From positions 1 to 64,000 of the forward strand of contig NZ_AUFZ01000016.1 in the NCBI RefSeq assembly GCF_000426765.1: a stretch of 64,000 nucleotides of DNA. The letters are read 5' to 3'. Each line of letters opens with the position of its first letter. Positions within the stretch are counted from its first letter, which is position 1. Below the pieces are notes generated by a model that did not search any database, was not told the DNA's origin, and worked only from the letters and a program-made list of their open reading frames with translations. This DNA is from Vibrio litoralis DSM 17657. GTDB lineage: Bacteria > Pseudomonadota > Gammaproteobacteria > Enterobacterales > Vibrionaceae. Shown here one piece after another: positions 35,517 to 44,053 of the stretch. The position numbers were made by a program, and so were the translations under genes.

Positions 35517-37010
35517 ATGATTGAGAGTAGCTTTGCTATTACCAGTACGTTTATTGCATATTTAATAATGATGCTTGCCATCGGTTATTATGCCTATAAA
35601 CGTACATCTAACTCGACGGATTATTTTCTCGGGGGGAGAACATTAGGGCCTTGGCCGGCGGCATTGTCTGCGGGTGCTTCGGATATGAGTGGTTGGTTAT
35701 TACTTGGGGTGCCAGGTTATGCTTATGCTGCTGGTCTTGAAGCGACTTGGATTTGTGCTGGCTTACTTGTGGGTTCATGGCTTAACTGGTTAATTAATGC
35801 TAAACGTCTACGTACTTATAGTATTACGACTGATGCGATTACCATTCCTGATTTCTTATCTCGTCGTTTCTTAGATAAGTCAAAATTAATTCAAACCATT
35901 TCCGCTTTCTTTATTTTGTTGTTCTTTTTGTTCTATACCAGCTCTGGTTTAGTAGCAGGCGGTAAATTGTTTGAAACAGTATTTGGTCTTGATTACAAAA
36001 TTGCAGTAATTATTGGTACGGTTTGTGTCATTTCATACACCTTGTTTGGTGGCTTCCTAGCGGTAGCTTGGACCGATTTAGTGCAAGGTTTATTGATGTC
36101 GGCAGCACTATTGATTGTCCCAATTGCGGCAATGAGTGGCGGTTTTACTCAAGTTGATATCGACCTGAATAATATCAACCCTGAATTGCTAAACATGTGG
36201 ACATCTGCCAAAGGGGAGCCATTAACAGCTATAGCTATTATCTCTCTTGTTGCATGGGGCTTAGGTTACTTTGGTCAGCCGCATATTTTGGCGCGTTTTA
36301 AAGCCACTCGTAGCAATAAAGACTTAACCACTGCTCGTCGTATTGCGGTTGTGTGGACTGCACTATCAATGGCGGGTGCAATTATGGTAGGCCTAGTAGG
36401 CTTAATTTATGTTAACGGTCACCCAACGTTGCAAATTGAAGATGGCGAGAAAATCTTCATGATTCTAGTGAATGCGATTTTCCACCCTGTGATGGCAGGT
36501 ATTTTACTGGCGGCGATTTTGGCGGCCATTATGAGTACTGCCGATTCTCAGCTATTGGTATCGTCTTCAGCATTAGCGGAAGATTTCTATAAGCAAGTGT
36601 TTAAGAAAGATGCGACGCCACAGCAAGTTGTGATGGTTGGTCGTATTGCCGTGGTTGGTGTTTCAGCATTAGCATTAATACTGGCAATGAATCCTGAAAG
36701 TTCGGTGCTTGGCTTAGTATCTTATGCGTGGGCAGGCTTTGGTGCTGCATTTGGCCCTGCCATTGTACTGAGCTTGTATTGGTCTAAGATGAACCGTAAT
36801 GGCGCTCTCGTGGGTATTGTAATTGGTGGCGCGACCATCGTTATTTGGAAGCAATTAACCGGCGGTTGGTTCGATGTGTATGAAATCGTTCCGGGTGTTA
36901 TTTTCTCGACGATTTCGATTGTTGTAGTCAGCCTCTTAACGGGTGGTCCAAATGAAGAAGTCACTCAACAATACAAAAAATATCAGCGCCAATTAGAAGA
37001 ATTAGATTAA
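35517..37010 (+). CDS. putP: PutP, sodium/proline symporter
   Basis: A 497-residue SSS-family transporter with about 13 membrane segments and the hallmark stretches YFLGGRTLGPWPAALSAGASDMSGWLLLG and GYFGQPHILARFKA (Na+ and proline site). It imports proline with Na+ for the PutA pathway and osmoprotection. It has its own leader (103 bases after the previous gene) and a terminator. Confidence 0.95.
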   Translation: MIESSFAITSTFIAYLIMMLAIGYYAYKRTSNSTDYFLGGRTLGPWPAALSAGASDMSGWLLLGVPGYAYAAGLEATWICAGLLVGSWLNWLINAKRLRTYSITTDAITIPDFLSRRFLDKSKLIQTISAFFILLFFLFYTSSGLVAGGKLFETVFGLDYKIAVIIGTVCVISYTLFGGFLAVAWTDLVQGLLMSAALLIVPIAAMSGGFTQVDIDLNNINPELLNMWTSAKGEPLTAIAIISLVAWGLGYFGQPHILARFKATRSNKDLTTARRIAVVWTALSMAGAIMVGLVGLIYVNGHPTLQIEDGEKIFMILVNAIFHPVMAGILLAAILAAIMSTADSQLLVSSSALAEDFYKQVFKKDATPQQVVMVGRIAVVGVSALALILAMNPESSVLGLVSYAWAGFGAAFGPAIVLSLYWSKMNRNGALVGIVIGGATIVIWKQLTGGWFDVYEIVPGVIFSTISIVVVSLLTGGPNEEVTQQYKKYQRQLEELD

Positions 37011-37039
37011 TCTTTTTCTAAAAATTTGCCTATCATTTG

Positions 37040-37065
37040 GCCTCCATTGTTTACGCAATGGGGGC
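37040..37065 (+). terminator. putP terminator
   Basis: GCCTCCATTG (37040-37049) pairs with CAATGGGGGC (37056-37065) with one wobble, followed by TTTTA. Confidence 0.8.
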
Positions 37066-37069
37066 TTTT

Positions 37070-37389
37070 ACGTTTAAATGTCTATAGTGATTTTGGTAAT
37101 AAAAATAAAGACATAAATAGGTCGGTAATGACAGTGAAAAAATTTAAACTACTTAGGCCAAGTTTTTAAAAATAACTCTATACAACGATGAAAAACCCGA
37201 GTATCTTTAGATACGGCTTGTAAAGGATCTATTTATTTGAAATTTACTTTAGAAGTCTTCACAACACCTGATATACCAGTCAAGTGTCATGAAGTGCCTC
37301 TTAAGTATCCTCACTTAAGTAACTCTATTGCCGGCTATAACACGCAACAAGCGTAATTGATTAGTAAAAAATATTTATAGGATTTACCC
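37070..37389 (+). promoter_or_regulatory. Long leader upstream of the cold-shock gene
   Basis: About 320 bases without a gene precede cspA. They include a 7-bp hairpin CTTAAGT/ACTTAAG at 37300-37319. Long structured 5' leaders acting as RNA thermometers are usual for cold-shock genes; the transcription start cannot be fixed here. Confidence 0.5.
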
Positions 37390-37599
37390 ATGTCTAAGAC
37401 AACTGGTACAGTTAAGTGGTTTAACGAAGAGAAAGGTTTTGGTTTCATCACTCAAGAGAATGGCGGCGCAGACGTATTTGTTCACTTCCGTGCTATCACA
37501 GGTGAAGGTTTCCGCACTCTAGCTGAAGGCCAAAAAGTAGCGTTTGAAGTTGAGCAAGGTCAAAAAGGCCCTCAAGCTGCAAACGTTGAAGTACTATAA
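37390..37599 (+). CDS. CspA-family cold-shock protein
   Basis: A 69-residue cold-shock domain protein with both RNA-binding motifs KGFGFITQ and VFVHFRAI. It binds single-stranded RNA and DNA and melts RNA structure at low temperature. Single-gene transcript with a long leader and a strong terminator, directly upstream of the qnr-type gene. Confidence 0.95.
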   Translation: MSKTTGTVKWFNEEKGFGFITQENGGADVFVHFRAITGEGFRTLAEGQKVAFEVEQGQKGPQAANVEVL

Positions 37600-37620
37600 T
37601 TAAGTACTTATAACGAATTA

Positions 37621-37649
37621 AAAAAAGCCGCACTTGTTGCGGCTTTTTT
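37621..37649 (+). terminator. cspA terminator
   Basis: AAAAAAGCCGCA (37621-37632) pairs with TGCGGCTTTTTT (37638-37649). It ends just 43 bases before the qnr start. Confidence 0.92.
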
Positions 37650-37691
37650 GTTGCCAGTTTTTCTTAAGTTTTAACTCTTCGAGTAATGCTA

Positions 37692-38351
37692 ATGACTGAA
37701 CCAGTAATCCAAACCTTTCATCAACACGATTTTTCTTCTCAAGATCTTAGTGGTGAAGTGTTTGAGAAATGTCATTTTTATCAGTGTGACTTTTCTCGTT
37801 GTGACTTGTCTGATATCCAGTTTATCGATTGTGTTTTTATTGAATCCGGTGACGTCATCGGTTGTAATTTTGCTTACGCCAAACTGAATGATGCCAGTTT
37901 TAAACATTGTAATTTGAGCATGGCCAACTTTGATGGGGCTTCAGCGTTTGGCATCGAAATACGTAATAGTATGCTGAAAGGGGCGAGCTTTGTTCGAACC
38001 TTGTTTGCCAATCACATAACGCACAATACTTATTTCTGTTCTGCTTATATTACGCAGTGTGATTTAACCTACGCAAACTTAGAAAATCAACGCCTCGAAA
38101 AGTGTGATTTGTTTGAAAACCGTTGGCGTGGTGCTAATCTACAAGGCACATCATTTGAAGGCTCTGATCTTAGTCGCGGTGAGTTCTCTAGCGAACAGTG
38201 GAGCCAAGCAAACTGGGAAAGCTGTAATCTCGCGCATGTTGAACTTGAAGGCCTAGACATTCGCAGCGTGAACTTAAAAGGCGTGATGATTTGTCAGTGG
38301 CAACAAGAAATGCTGCTTGAACATTTAGGTGTGATCACTATTCCAGATTAG
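37692..38351 (+). CDS. qnr: Qnr-family pentapeptide repeat protein
   Basis: 219 residues from the ATG at 37692; Qnr proteins are usually 218. Pentapeptide repeats with A(D/N)LXX pattern run throughout (CHFYQCDFSRCDLSDIQFIDC; CNLSMANFDGASAF; ANLQGTSFEGSDLSRG), with the central break typical of Qnr. The right-handed beta-helix mimics DNA and protects gyrase and topoisomerase IV from quinolones. Vibrio and Shewanella chromosomes are the known reservoir of such genes, so this is probably a resident gene, not an acquired one. Confidence 0.88.
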   Translation: MTEPVIQTFHQHDFSSQDLSGEVFEKCHFYQCDFSRCDLSDIQFIDCVFIESGDVIGCNFAYAKLNDASFKHCNLSMANFDGASAFGIEIRNSMLKGASFVRTLFANHITHNTYFCSAYITQCDLTYANLENQRLEKCDLFENRWRGANLQGTSFEGSDLSRGEFSSEQWSQANWESCNLAHVELEGLDIRSVNLKGVMICQWQQEMLLEHLGVITIPD

Positions 38352-38355
38352 GTTA

Positions 38356-38397
38356 TATACCCAAGTGAATTCTGCACCTTGAAGTTACTTGGGTATA
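38356..38397. repeat. 42-bp internally deleted copy of the 267-bp element
   Basis: TATACCCAAGTGAATTCTGC followed by the other end CTTGAAGTTACTTGGGTATA. It lies between the qnr stop and parS2 site 5. Confidence 0.8.
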
Positions 38398-38402
38398 ATC
38401 AG

Positions 38403-38415
38403 TTTACAGTGTAAA
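38403..38415. other. parS2: parS2 site 5
   Basis: TTTACAGTGTAAA, perfect consensus, six bases from the right end of the preceding mini-repeat and 34 bases before the HNH gene. Confidence 0.9.
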
Positions 38416-38448
38416 TTAAATCAATAATAACAATGATTAGGAAACAAT

Positions 38449-38796
38449 ATGTCGTCTGATTTTTATGGTTCTAGTGCCAGTTATGCGCGCAAAGAAAGTG
38501 GTTATCGTGAAAAGGCCTTAAAGCTTTATCCTTGGATTTGTGGCAACTGTGCTCGTGAGTTTGTGTATTCTAATTTGCGTGAATTAACGGTACACCACAA
38601 AGACCATGATCATACTAATAACCCAGAAGATGGCAGTAACTGGGAATTGCTTTGTTTGTATTGTCACGACCATGAACACTCTAAATATTTAGAGCATGAT
38701 TTATATGGCTCGGCTGACTCCACGCCAAAAGAAGATGAGCATCAAGCGGCAACCCATAACCCGTTTGCAAACTTGAAAGATTTACTGAAAAAGTAA
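38449..38796 (+). CDS. YajD-like HNH nuclease family protein
   Basis: A 115-residue protein with an HNH fold: zinc knuckle cysteines CGNC and CLYCHDHEH, and the catalytic LTVHHKDHDHTNNPEDGSNWELLC. It resembles the YajD family of small HNH proteins, whose role is undefined. AGGAAAC precedes the ATG. Confidence 0.85.
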   Translation: MSSDFYGSSASYARKESGYREKALKLYPWICGNCAREFVYSNLRELTVHHKDHDHTNNPEDGSNWELLCLYCHDHEHSKYLEHDLYGSADSTPKEDEHQAATHNPFANLKDLLKK

Positions 38797-38802
38797 TGAA
38801 TA

Positions 38803-39069
38803 TATACCCAAGTGACTTCAAGATGCAGAATTCAAAGCTATCATCCAAGCCTTTAGGCAAGGATGATTGGCGTAGGAATGTAAGCACCTTTCAAGCTAAT
38901 CTGACGCGGCATAAAGGCTTGGGTGAAGCTCCCGGAGGGCAAGTTAAAACAAGCTTTATCCTGCGTTAAATTGAACAGAGATAGAATAACTATGATCATG
39001 TTCAATTTGCCTTGCCTAAAGCTTGTTTTATTCTTGCTGAAACTCGCATCTTGAAGTTACTTGGGTATA
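38803..39069 (-). mobile_element. 267-bp MITE-like repeat, copy 2
   Basis: Same length as copy 1, inverted, about 90% identical by eye, with TATACCCAAGTGACTTCAAG and CTTGAAGTTACTTGGGTATA at its ends. It fills the whole space between the HNH and AraC genes; the AraC start codon is seven bases beyond its end. Confidence 0.87.
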
Positions 39070-39076
39070 AACGGTT

Positions 39077-39784
39077 ATGATTAACGATCGGTTATCGATT
39101 CGTTCTTACATTAGTCAATCACGCCAGCATAAGCATGATTATCATCAAATTGTGCTGCCACTACAGGGCGTGATTGAAATGCAAGTCGGTGAGTTTGATG
39201 GCAAAGTCAGTGTTGGCGATGCCATCGTTATTCATGCTGGCTTGAACCATGCTTTTTCCGCTGATGAAGCCGCACGCTTTTTAGTAGTCGATCTCAGCCA
39301 ACTTCCAGCGAACTTATGCCATGCTGAAACGAAAAAGTTTTTGTTATCTCCAGCGACTCTAGCTTATGTGCAATTTGCCGGGTTGCAGTTGATGAGCAAA
39401 ACTAATGCCTATTTAGAAAATGCGATGTGCGGTATGCTATTTCAGCTATTAGAACAGCAAGGCCAGCAGCTTAGAATCGATCCTCGTATTGCGAGTGTCA
39501 TAAGTGAAATTCAACAAGATATTAGTCAAAATTGGTCGGTTGAACGATTAGCCAAACTATCCTTTTTAAGTCCTACTCAATTTAAAACCGTATTCAAATT
39601 GAACCTAGGCCAAACCAGCCAGCAGTTTGTTTTACAACTTCGAATGGAAAAAGCCAAAGCGCTATTAACTCATACCGATCTTCCTGTGCAATTGATCGGA
39701 GAAAAAGTCGGTTTTTCCAACCCATCAGCATTTACTCGCCGCTTTAGCCAATTTTTTGGTCTGTCTCCTAAATCGTATCGATAA
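39077..39784 (+). CDS. AraC-family transcriptional regulator
   Basis: A 235-residue regulator: N-terminal cupin (HKHDYHQIVLPLQGVIEMQVG) and C-terminal AraC HTH (WSVERLAKLSFLSPTQFKTVF; IGEKVGFSNPSAFTRRFSQFFGLSPKSYR). It is followed by an EamA exporter gene about 105 bases on, a common regulator-exporter pairing. Leader and promoter must lie in the preceding repeat; no good ribosome binding site is seen before the ATG. Confidence 0.83.
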   Translation: MINDRLSIRSYISQSRQHKHDYHQIVLPLQGVIEMQVGEFDGKVSVGDAIVIHAGLNHAFSADEAARFLVVDLSQLPANLCHAETKKFLLSPATLAYVQFAGLQLMSKTNAYLENAMCGMLFQLLEQQGQQLRIDPRIASVISEIQQDISQNWSVERLAKLSFLSPTQFKTVFKLNLGQTSQQFVLQLRMEKAKALLTHTDLPVQLIGEKVGFSNPSAFTRRFSQFFGLSPKSYR

Positions 39785-39889
39785 CCATCACTTTAGTCAT
39801 AAAGACCGTCTTATCAGCACATTTTAGTTAACAATGATTCTTATACTGAAAACTCACTTGGGTAAAGTTATGGATTCAAAAGGTTAAAA

Positions 39890-40795
39890 ATGCAAAGGAT
39901 TGAAAATTTACGCTCACCTATTCGCTTTGAAACCGCTGCTCCTTTGCTGTTCTTGCTGATGTGGAGTAGTGGGGCGGTAATGGTGAAAATGGGGTTAATG
40001 GATGCGTCACCGTGGACTTTTTTATTCCTACGAGCAGTGGCGACTTTCCTATTCTCAACTCTTGTGCTGCTGGTGGTAAAACCCAAATTAAAGTTTGAAT
40101 TGTTTCGCCATGATAAAGCGTCGATTATTGCGGTACTAAAAGTCGGTTTCTTTTTGCAGTTTGCCTACCTGAGTACTTATATTTTGTCGATTGACGCCGG
40201 AATATCGCCAGGGTTGATTACCATGATATTAGGTTTTCAGCCGCTCATTACACCATTTCTTGCGAAAGAGAGTATGTCGAAACAAGGTTATGCTCTGTTA
40301 GCGCTTGGCTTTATCGGCTTATGTATTGCGGTTTTGGGCGCAAAAGGGATCGATGCTTCACATGTAATAGGCCTGTTGTTTGCCGCGCTGGCTTTGATGT
40401 CGCTAACTTTTGGCACCATTAAGCAAAAAGGCATCAATATGAATATTGAAAGCATGGTGGTTTACCAAAACTTATTCACCTTATTGCTATTTAGCGTGGT
40501 GGCCTTATGTACTGACTGGCAAGTTGAATGGACCAATGAACTGTTTATTTCATTATTTTGGATGAGTATTGTGGTTTCGGTTGGTGCTGTGATGTTGCTG
40601 CTTTACATGCTTAAGCGAGGCAGTGCCAGCCAAGTCAGTGTGCTATTTTATTGCATACCTCTTTTAGCCATTATGTTTGATTATTTGATCTTTGGTGAAC
40701 AACTTAGTGTTATTACGATGGTTGGCATTGTCGTGGTGGTAATCGCGGTGTATTGGTTTCAAAAAGTGAAGCCAGTTAAAGATATATCTGACTAA
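39890..40795 (+). CDS. EamA-family (DMT) transporter
   Basis: A 301-residue protein with about ten membrane helices in two EamA halves (APLLFLLMWSSGAVMVKMGLMDASPWTFLFLRA; second half SVLFYCIPLLAIMFDYLIFGEQLS). Such proteins export amino acids or metabolites. It lies downstream of an AraC gene and upstream of a LysE exporter. Confidence 0.82.
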   Translation: MQRIENLRSPIRFETAAPLLFLLMWSSGAVMVKMGLMDASPWTFLFLRAVATFLFSTLVLLVVKPKLKFELFRHDKASIIAVLKVGFFLQFAYLSTYILSIDAGISPGLITMILGFQPLITPFLAKESMSKQGYALLALGFIGLCIAVLGAKGIDASHVIGLLFAALALMSLTFGTIKQKGINMNIESMVVYQNLFTLLLFSVVALCTDWQVEWTNELFISLFWMSIVVSVGAVMLLLYMLKRGSASQVSVLFYCIPLLAIMFDYLIFGEQLSVITMVGIVVVVIAVYWFQKVKPVKDISD

Positions 40796-40873
40796 AGCTA
40801 TCAACTATTTATTGAATGAAATCACAATTGATGTTTTTATATACAAATCATTGATAGGAAAAGGAGTTTTCGA

Positions 40874-41500
40874 ATGGATTTATGGCATGGGTTAGTATTG
40901 ATTACTTCTATTCACTTATTAGCCGCAGCTTCTCCCGGGCCGGATTTTATACTGGTATCTCAGCAAACGTTATCGAATGGTAAAAAGGCAGGGTTATTGT
41001 GTAGTATCGGTATTGCGCTCGGTCTGTCTATCCATATTCTTTATTCTGCTTTTGGTTTAGCGGCGATTATTGCTAATTCAGCAAGCTTACTTTGGGTGAT
41101 TAAAGTACTCGGCGGTGGTTATTTAATTTATCTAGGCTGGCAGGGATTAAAAGCGAAAGCTGCAATGCCTGATGAGGTGGAATTGCCAGTAGCGAAAGCG
41201 CAGTCTGCGAAAAAGATGATTGGCATGGGTTTCTTGTGTAATGCTTTAAACCCTAAAGCGCCGATTTATTTTGTGTCTTTATTTACTTTAGTGCTGTCAG
41301 CGGAGATGCCAATCTATCAAATCGCGATTTATGGTGTATGGATCATGATTTTACAGTTCGCATGGTTCTCTTTGATTGTGACGTTATTGTCTCGACCAAC
41401 GATTAATAAGAAGTTTAAGCAATGTGGTCACTGGATTGATCGAGTACTTGGTGGTGCGATGGTGGCACTAGGTATTAAGTTGATGATTACTCGTAGTTAA
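40874..41500 (+). CDS. LysE/RhtB-family amino acid exporter
   Basis: A 208-residue protein with six membrane segments and the RhtB start pattern (AAASPGPDFILVSQQTLSNGKKAGLLCSIGIALG). It exports amino acids or homoserine lactone-like compounds; substrate unknown. AAAAGGAG lies upstream of the ATG. Confidence 0.88.
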   Translation: MDLWHGLVLITSIHLLAAASPGPDFILVSQQTLSNGKKAGLLCSIGIALGLSIHILYSAFGLAAIIANSASLLWVIKVLGGGYLIYLGWQGLKAKAAMPDEVELPVAKAQSAKKMIGMGFLCNALNPKAPIYFVSLFTLVLSAEMPIYQIAIYGVWIMILQFAWFSLIVTLLSRPTINKKFKQCGHWIDRVLGGAMVALGIKLMITRS

Positions 41501-41502
41501 TT

Positions 41503-41536
41503 TTATATCCATCGTGCCCAATTATTTTGGGTATAT
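41503..41536. repeat. Decayed dispersed-repeat remnant
   Basis: Contains TATATCCATCGT (as in the repeat at 24289) and then CCCAATTATTTTGGGTATA, the terminus of the other family. A short hybrid-like remnant after the lysE-type gene. Confidence 0.4.
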
Positions 41537-41543
41537 GAAATGA

Positions 41544-41572
41544 AAAAAGGAGCTCAATTTGAGCTCCTTTTT
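41544..41572. terminator. Bidirectional terminator
   Basis: AAAAAGGAGCTCA and TGAGCTCCTTTTT form a 13-bp stem with a 3-base loop, between the convergent LysE-type and hibernation factor genes. Confidence 0.9.
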
Positions 41573-41594
41573 GTGTTCTTAAACAATGAAGTAA

Positions 41595-41954
41595 TTAATC
41601 GACTAACTTCATTTCTTGAATAATATCAGAGGCAATTTCCGGCTTAGTGCTGGTCGGTGTTGCATGAAGTTCGGCTTTCAGTTGGCCTTTACGGTTTTTA
41701 AGTCCGGTTTCTAATTTTTTAACCGCAGCGGCAATCGCTGGATACATCACTTTGTCTTCAGCTTTAGCTGAGATGCGAACGCCTTCGTAGTTAGTGAAGG
41801 TTTCAACTTGGTGTTCATTATGCTGTTTAGTGATAATAATGTCGCAGCTGATTAAGTCGGGGAAGTGTGAAGATATTTTATCGAATTTTCCTTCAATCTC
41901 AGAACGTGAGTCTTCGCTGAGAGAAACATGATGCGTTTGGATGTTTATTTTCAT
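41595..41954 (-). CDS. Short HPF/RaiA-type ribosome hibernation factor
   Basis: About 119 residues from the ATG at 41954, which has AGGAAGG upstream; the longer frame to 42035 adds an unrelated leader. The protein (MKINIQTHHVSLSEDSRSEIEGKFDKISSHFPDLISCDI) has the beta-alpha-beta HPF fold and binds the decoding centre to inactivate ribosomes under stress. Whether it makes dimers (HPF) or stabilises monomers (RaiA) cannot be told. Confidence 0.85.
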   Translation of the reverse strand: MKINIQTHHVSLSEDSRSEIEGKFDKISSHFPDLISCDIIITKQHNEHQVETFTNYEGVRISAKAEDKVMYPAIAAAVKKLETGLKNRKGQLKAELHATPTSTKPEIASDIIQEMKLVD

Positions 41955-42291
41955 ACACAATACCTTCCTGTTGAAGCGCCTTGAAAATACAAGACAAAAA
42001 TGCGGATTTAATATCCATAAGTGATTGTTATTCAAAAGCCTAATTGCTTAAGAAGTTCGTCACTGTTGTTTCAAGCTATCAAACTTTAAGACAATAGGCA
42101 AAGAGCTTTGTTCCATTTTTAAGTCTAGTTACAAAATCATTTTTAGGTTGACCGATTCGTGCTTTTTTCGTCATGTTCGGGTTAAAACATCGGCACTGAA
42201 ATTTGGTTTTAGATTGATGTTGATGAATTCGTTATAAAAAAGGGCTTCAAATATAGAAGCCCCTCTTGATGTGAACGGTCTTTTTCTAATT
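41955..42291. other. Intergenic region between hibernation factor and pot operon
   Basis: 337 bases without a gene. The left part is the promoter region of the hibernation factor, the right end holds the pot terminator (42232-42262). Confidence 0.5.
42232..42262 (-). terminator. pot operon terminator
   Basis: GGGCTTC (42242-42248) pairs with GAAGCCC (42256-42262); on the minus strand the stem is followed by TTTTTAT. Confidence 0.85.
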
Positions 42292-43134
42292 TTAGGCCAT
42301 CACTAATGATTTTTTACTTTGGTAAATTTCTCTTTTACGACGTTTTTCTGCTCTTGCCATAATGAACCAGATGCTAAAAGTAAACAGGGATACACACAGT
42401 AAGATCAAGCTAGCAATCGCGTTAATCTCAGGTTTCACCCCTAGGCGTACCGAGGAGAAAATTTCCATCGGTAGCGTCGTTGAGCCTGGGCCTGACACAA
42501 AGCTTGCCAATACTAGATCATCGAGTGATAAAGCAAATGCCATCATGCCACCCGCAACAAGTGATGGCGCGATCATTGGAATGGTAATTTGCATAAACAC
42601 CTTCCAAGGTTTAGCGCCTAGATCCATCGCCGCTTCTTCCATTGAGATATCTAATTCACGCAAGCGAGATGAGACTAAGATGGCCACATACGAGCTAGTA
42701 AATGTGGTATGGGCTATCCAAATTGTCATCATGCCGCGCTCTACCGGCCAACCAATCAGGTTATTCATTGCCACAAATAGCAGTAGCAATGAAAGACCGG
42801 TGATCACCTCTGGCATCACTAATGGCGCGGTAACCATGCCACCTAGTAATGCTTTACCGTGGAAGCGAGGGATTCGAGTTAAGACAAAAGCTGCCATGGT
42901 GCCTAATGCAACCGCAGAAATAGCGGTGTAAAAGGCTATTTCTAATGAGCGAAATACCGAACCCATCAGCTGAGTATTTTGCCAGAGCGAGCCATACCAT
43001 TGCGTTGACCATCCGCCCCATACTGTGACCAGTTTGGAAGCGTTAAATGAGTAAATCACCATGATGACTAACGGCAAGTAAATGAACACCAAACCGATCA
43101 CCAACATTAGATTTGCAAAACCAAAACGTTTCAT
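42292..43134 (-). CDS. potI: PotI-like putrescine ABC transporter permease
   Basis: A 280-residue permease with six membrane helices and the ABC inner-membrane EAA loop (MEEAAMDLGAKPWKVFMQITIPMI). It is the last gene of potF-G-H-I and forms the channel together with PotH. Confidence 0.9.
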   Translation of the reverse strand: MKRFGFANLMLVIGLVFIYLPLVIMVIYSFNASKLVTVWGGWSTQWYGSLWQNTQLMGSVFRSLEIAFYTAISAVALGTMAAFVLTRIPRFHGKALLGGMVTAPLVMPEVITGLSLLLLFVAMNNLIGWPVERGMMTIWIAHTTFTSSYVAILVSSRLRELDISMEEAAMDLGAKPWKVFMQITIPMIAPSLVAGGMMAFALSLDDLVLASFVSGPGSTTLPMEIFSSVRLGVKPEINAIASLILLCVSLFTFSIWFIMARAEKRRKREIYQSKKSLVMA

Positions 43135-43162
43135 CGTTATTCCTAAACAATTCGAACTTAAC

Positions 43163-44053
43163 TTAACCTTGAAGTTCTTTGGCTTGAGTACGGTTAAAGA
43201 ACATTATTGGGATCATAAGAACCACCAACATAATGACAGCTAACGCCGCCGCCACTGGCCAATCGCGGTTGTTGAAGAACTCTTGCCACAAAACTTTACC
43301 TATCATCAAGGTATCTGGGCCACCTAACAGTTCTGGGATTACAAACTCACCGACAACGGGAATAAACACTAACATACAGCCTGCAATAATCCCGCCTTTT
43401 GACAGCGGCACGGTGATTTTCCAGAAGGTCGAGACATTACGACAACCTAAGTCTGACGCCGCTTCTAGTAAGCTTTGGTCATGCTTTACTAGATTGGCGT
43501 ACAGTGGTAACACCATAAACGGCAAATATGAGTACACAATACCGATGTAGACCGCGAGATCAGTATTCAAAATACGTAATGGTTCATTAATTAACCCTAG
43601 GTGAAGTAAGAAGCCATTTAATAATCCGTTGTTACTTAAAATACCCATCCACGCATACACACGGATCAAAATGGCTGTCCAAGTTGGCATCATGATCAAT
43701 AACAACAAGATAGTTTGCGTTTCTTTTTTGGTTTTAGAAATCGCATACGCCATTGGGTAACCAATCATCAAACAAGCTAGGGTGCTGATCAGCGCCATTT
43801 TTAGCGAGCTGAGATAAGCGGCTAAATACAATTCATCAGCACTGAGTAGCAAGTAGTTACCCATGTTGAGTAAAATGGTCAGCTGCTCATCGGCCCAACT
43901 GACCAGTTCGGTGTAGGGCGGGATGGCGACATCGGCTTGTGAAAAGCTAATTTTAAGTACGATCACAAATGGCAATAAAAAGAAAATAAATAGCCAAAAG
44001 AATGGAATTCCAATGACCAGTTTACGTCCTAGTTGTTGGATGCATTTATTCAT
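43163..44053 (-). CDS. potH: PotH-like putrescine ABC transporter permease
   Basis: A 296-residue permease with six membrane helices and the EAA loop (LLEAASDLGCRNVSTFWKITVPL). The start overlaps the potG stop by 4 bases. Partner of the downstream permease. Confidence 0.9.
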   Translation of the reverse strand: MNKCIQQLGRKLVIGIPFFWLFIFFLLPFVIVLKISFSQADVAIPPYTELVSWADEQLTILLNMGNYLLLSADELYLAAYLSSLKMALISTLACLMIGYPMAYAISKTKKETQTILLLLIMMPTWTAILIRVYAWMGILSNNGLLNGFLLHLGLINEPLRILNTDLAVYIGIVYSYLPFMVLPLYANLVKHDQSLLEAASDLGCRNVSTFWKITVPLSKGGIIAGCMLVFIPVVGEFVIPELLGGPDTLMIGKVLWQEFFNNRDWPVAAALAVIMLVVLMIPIMFFNRTQAKELQG

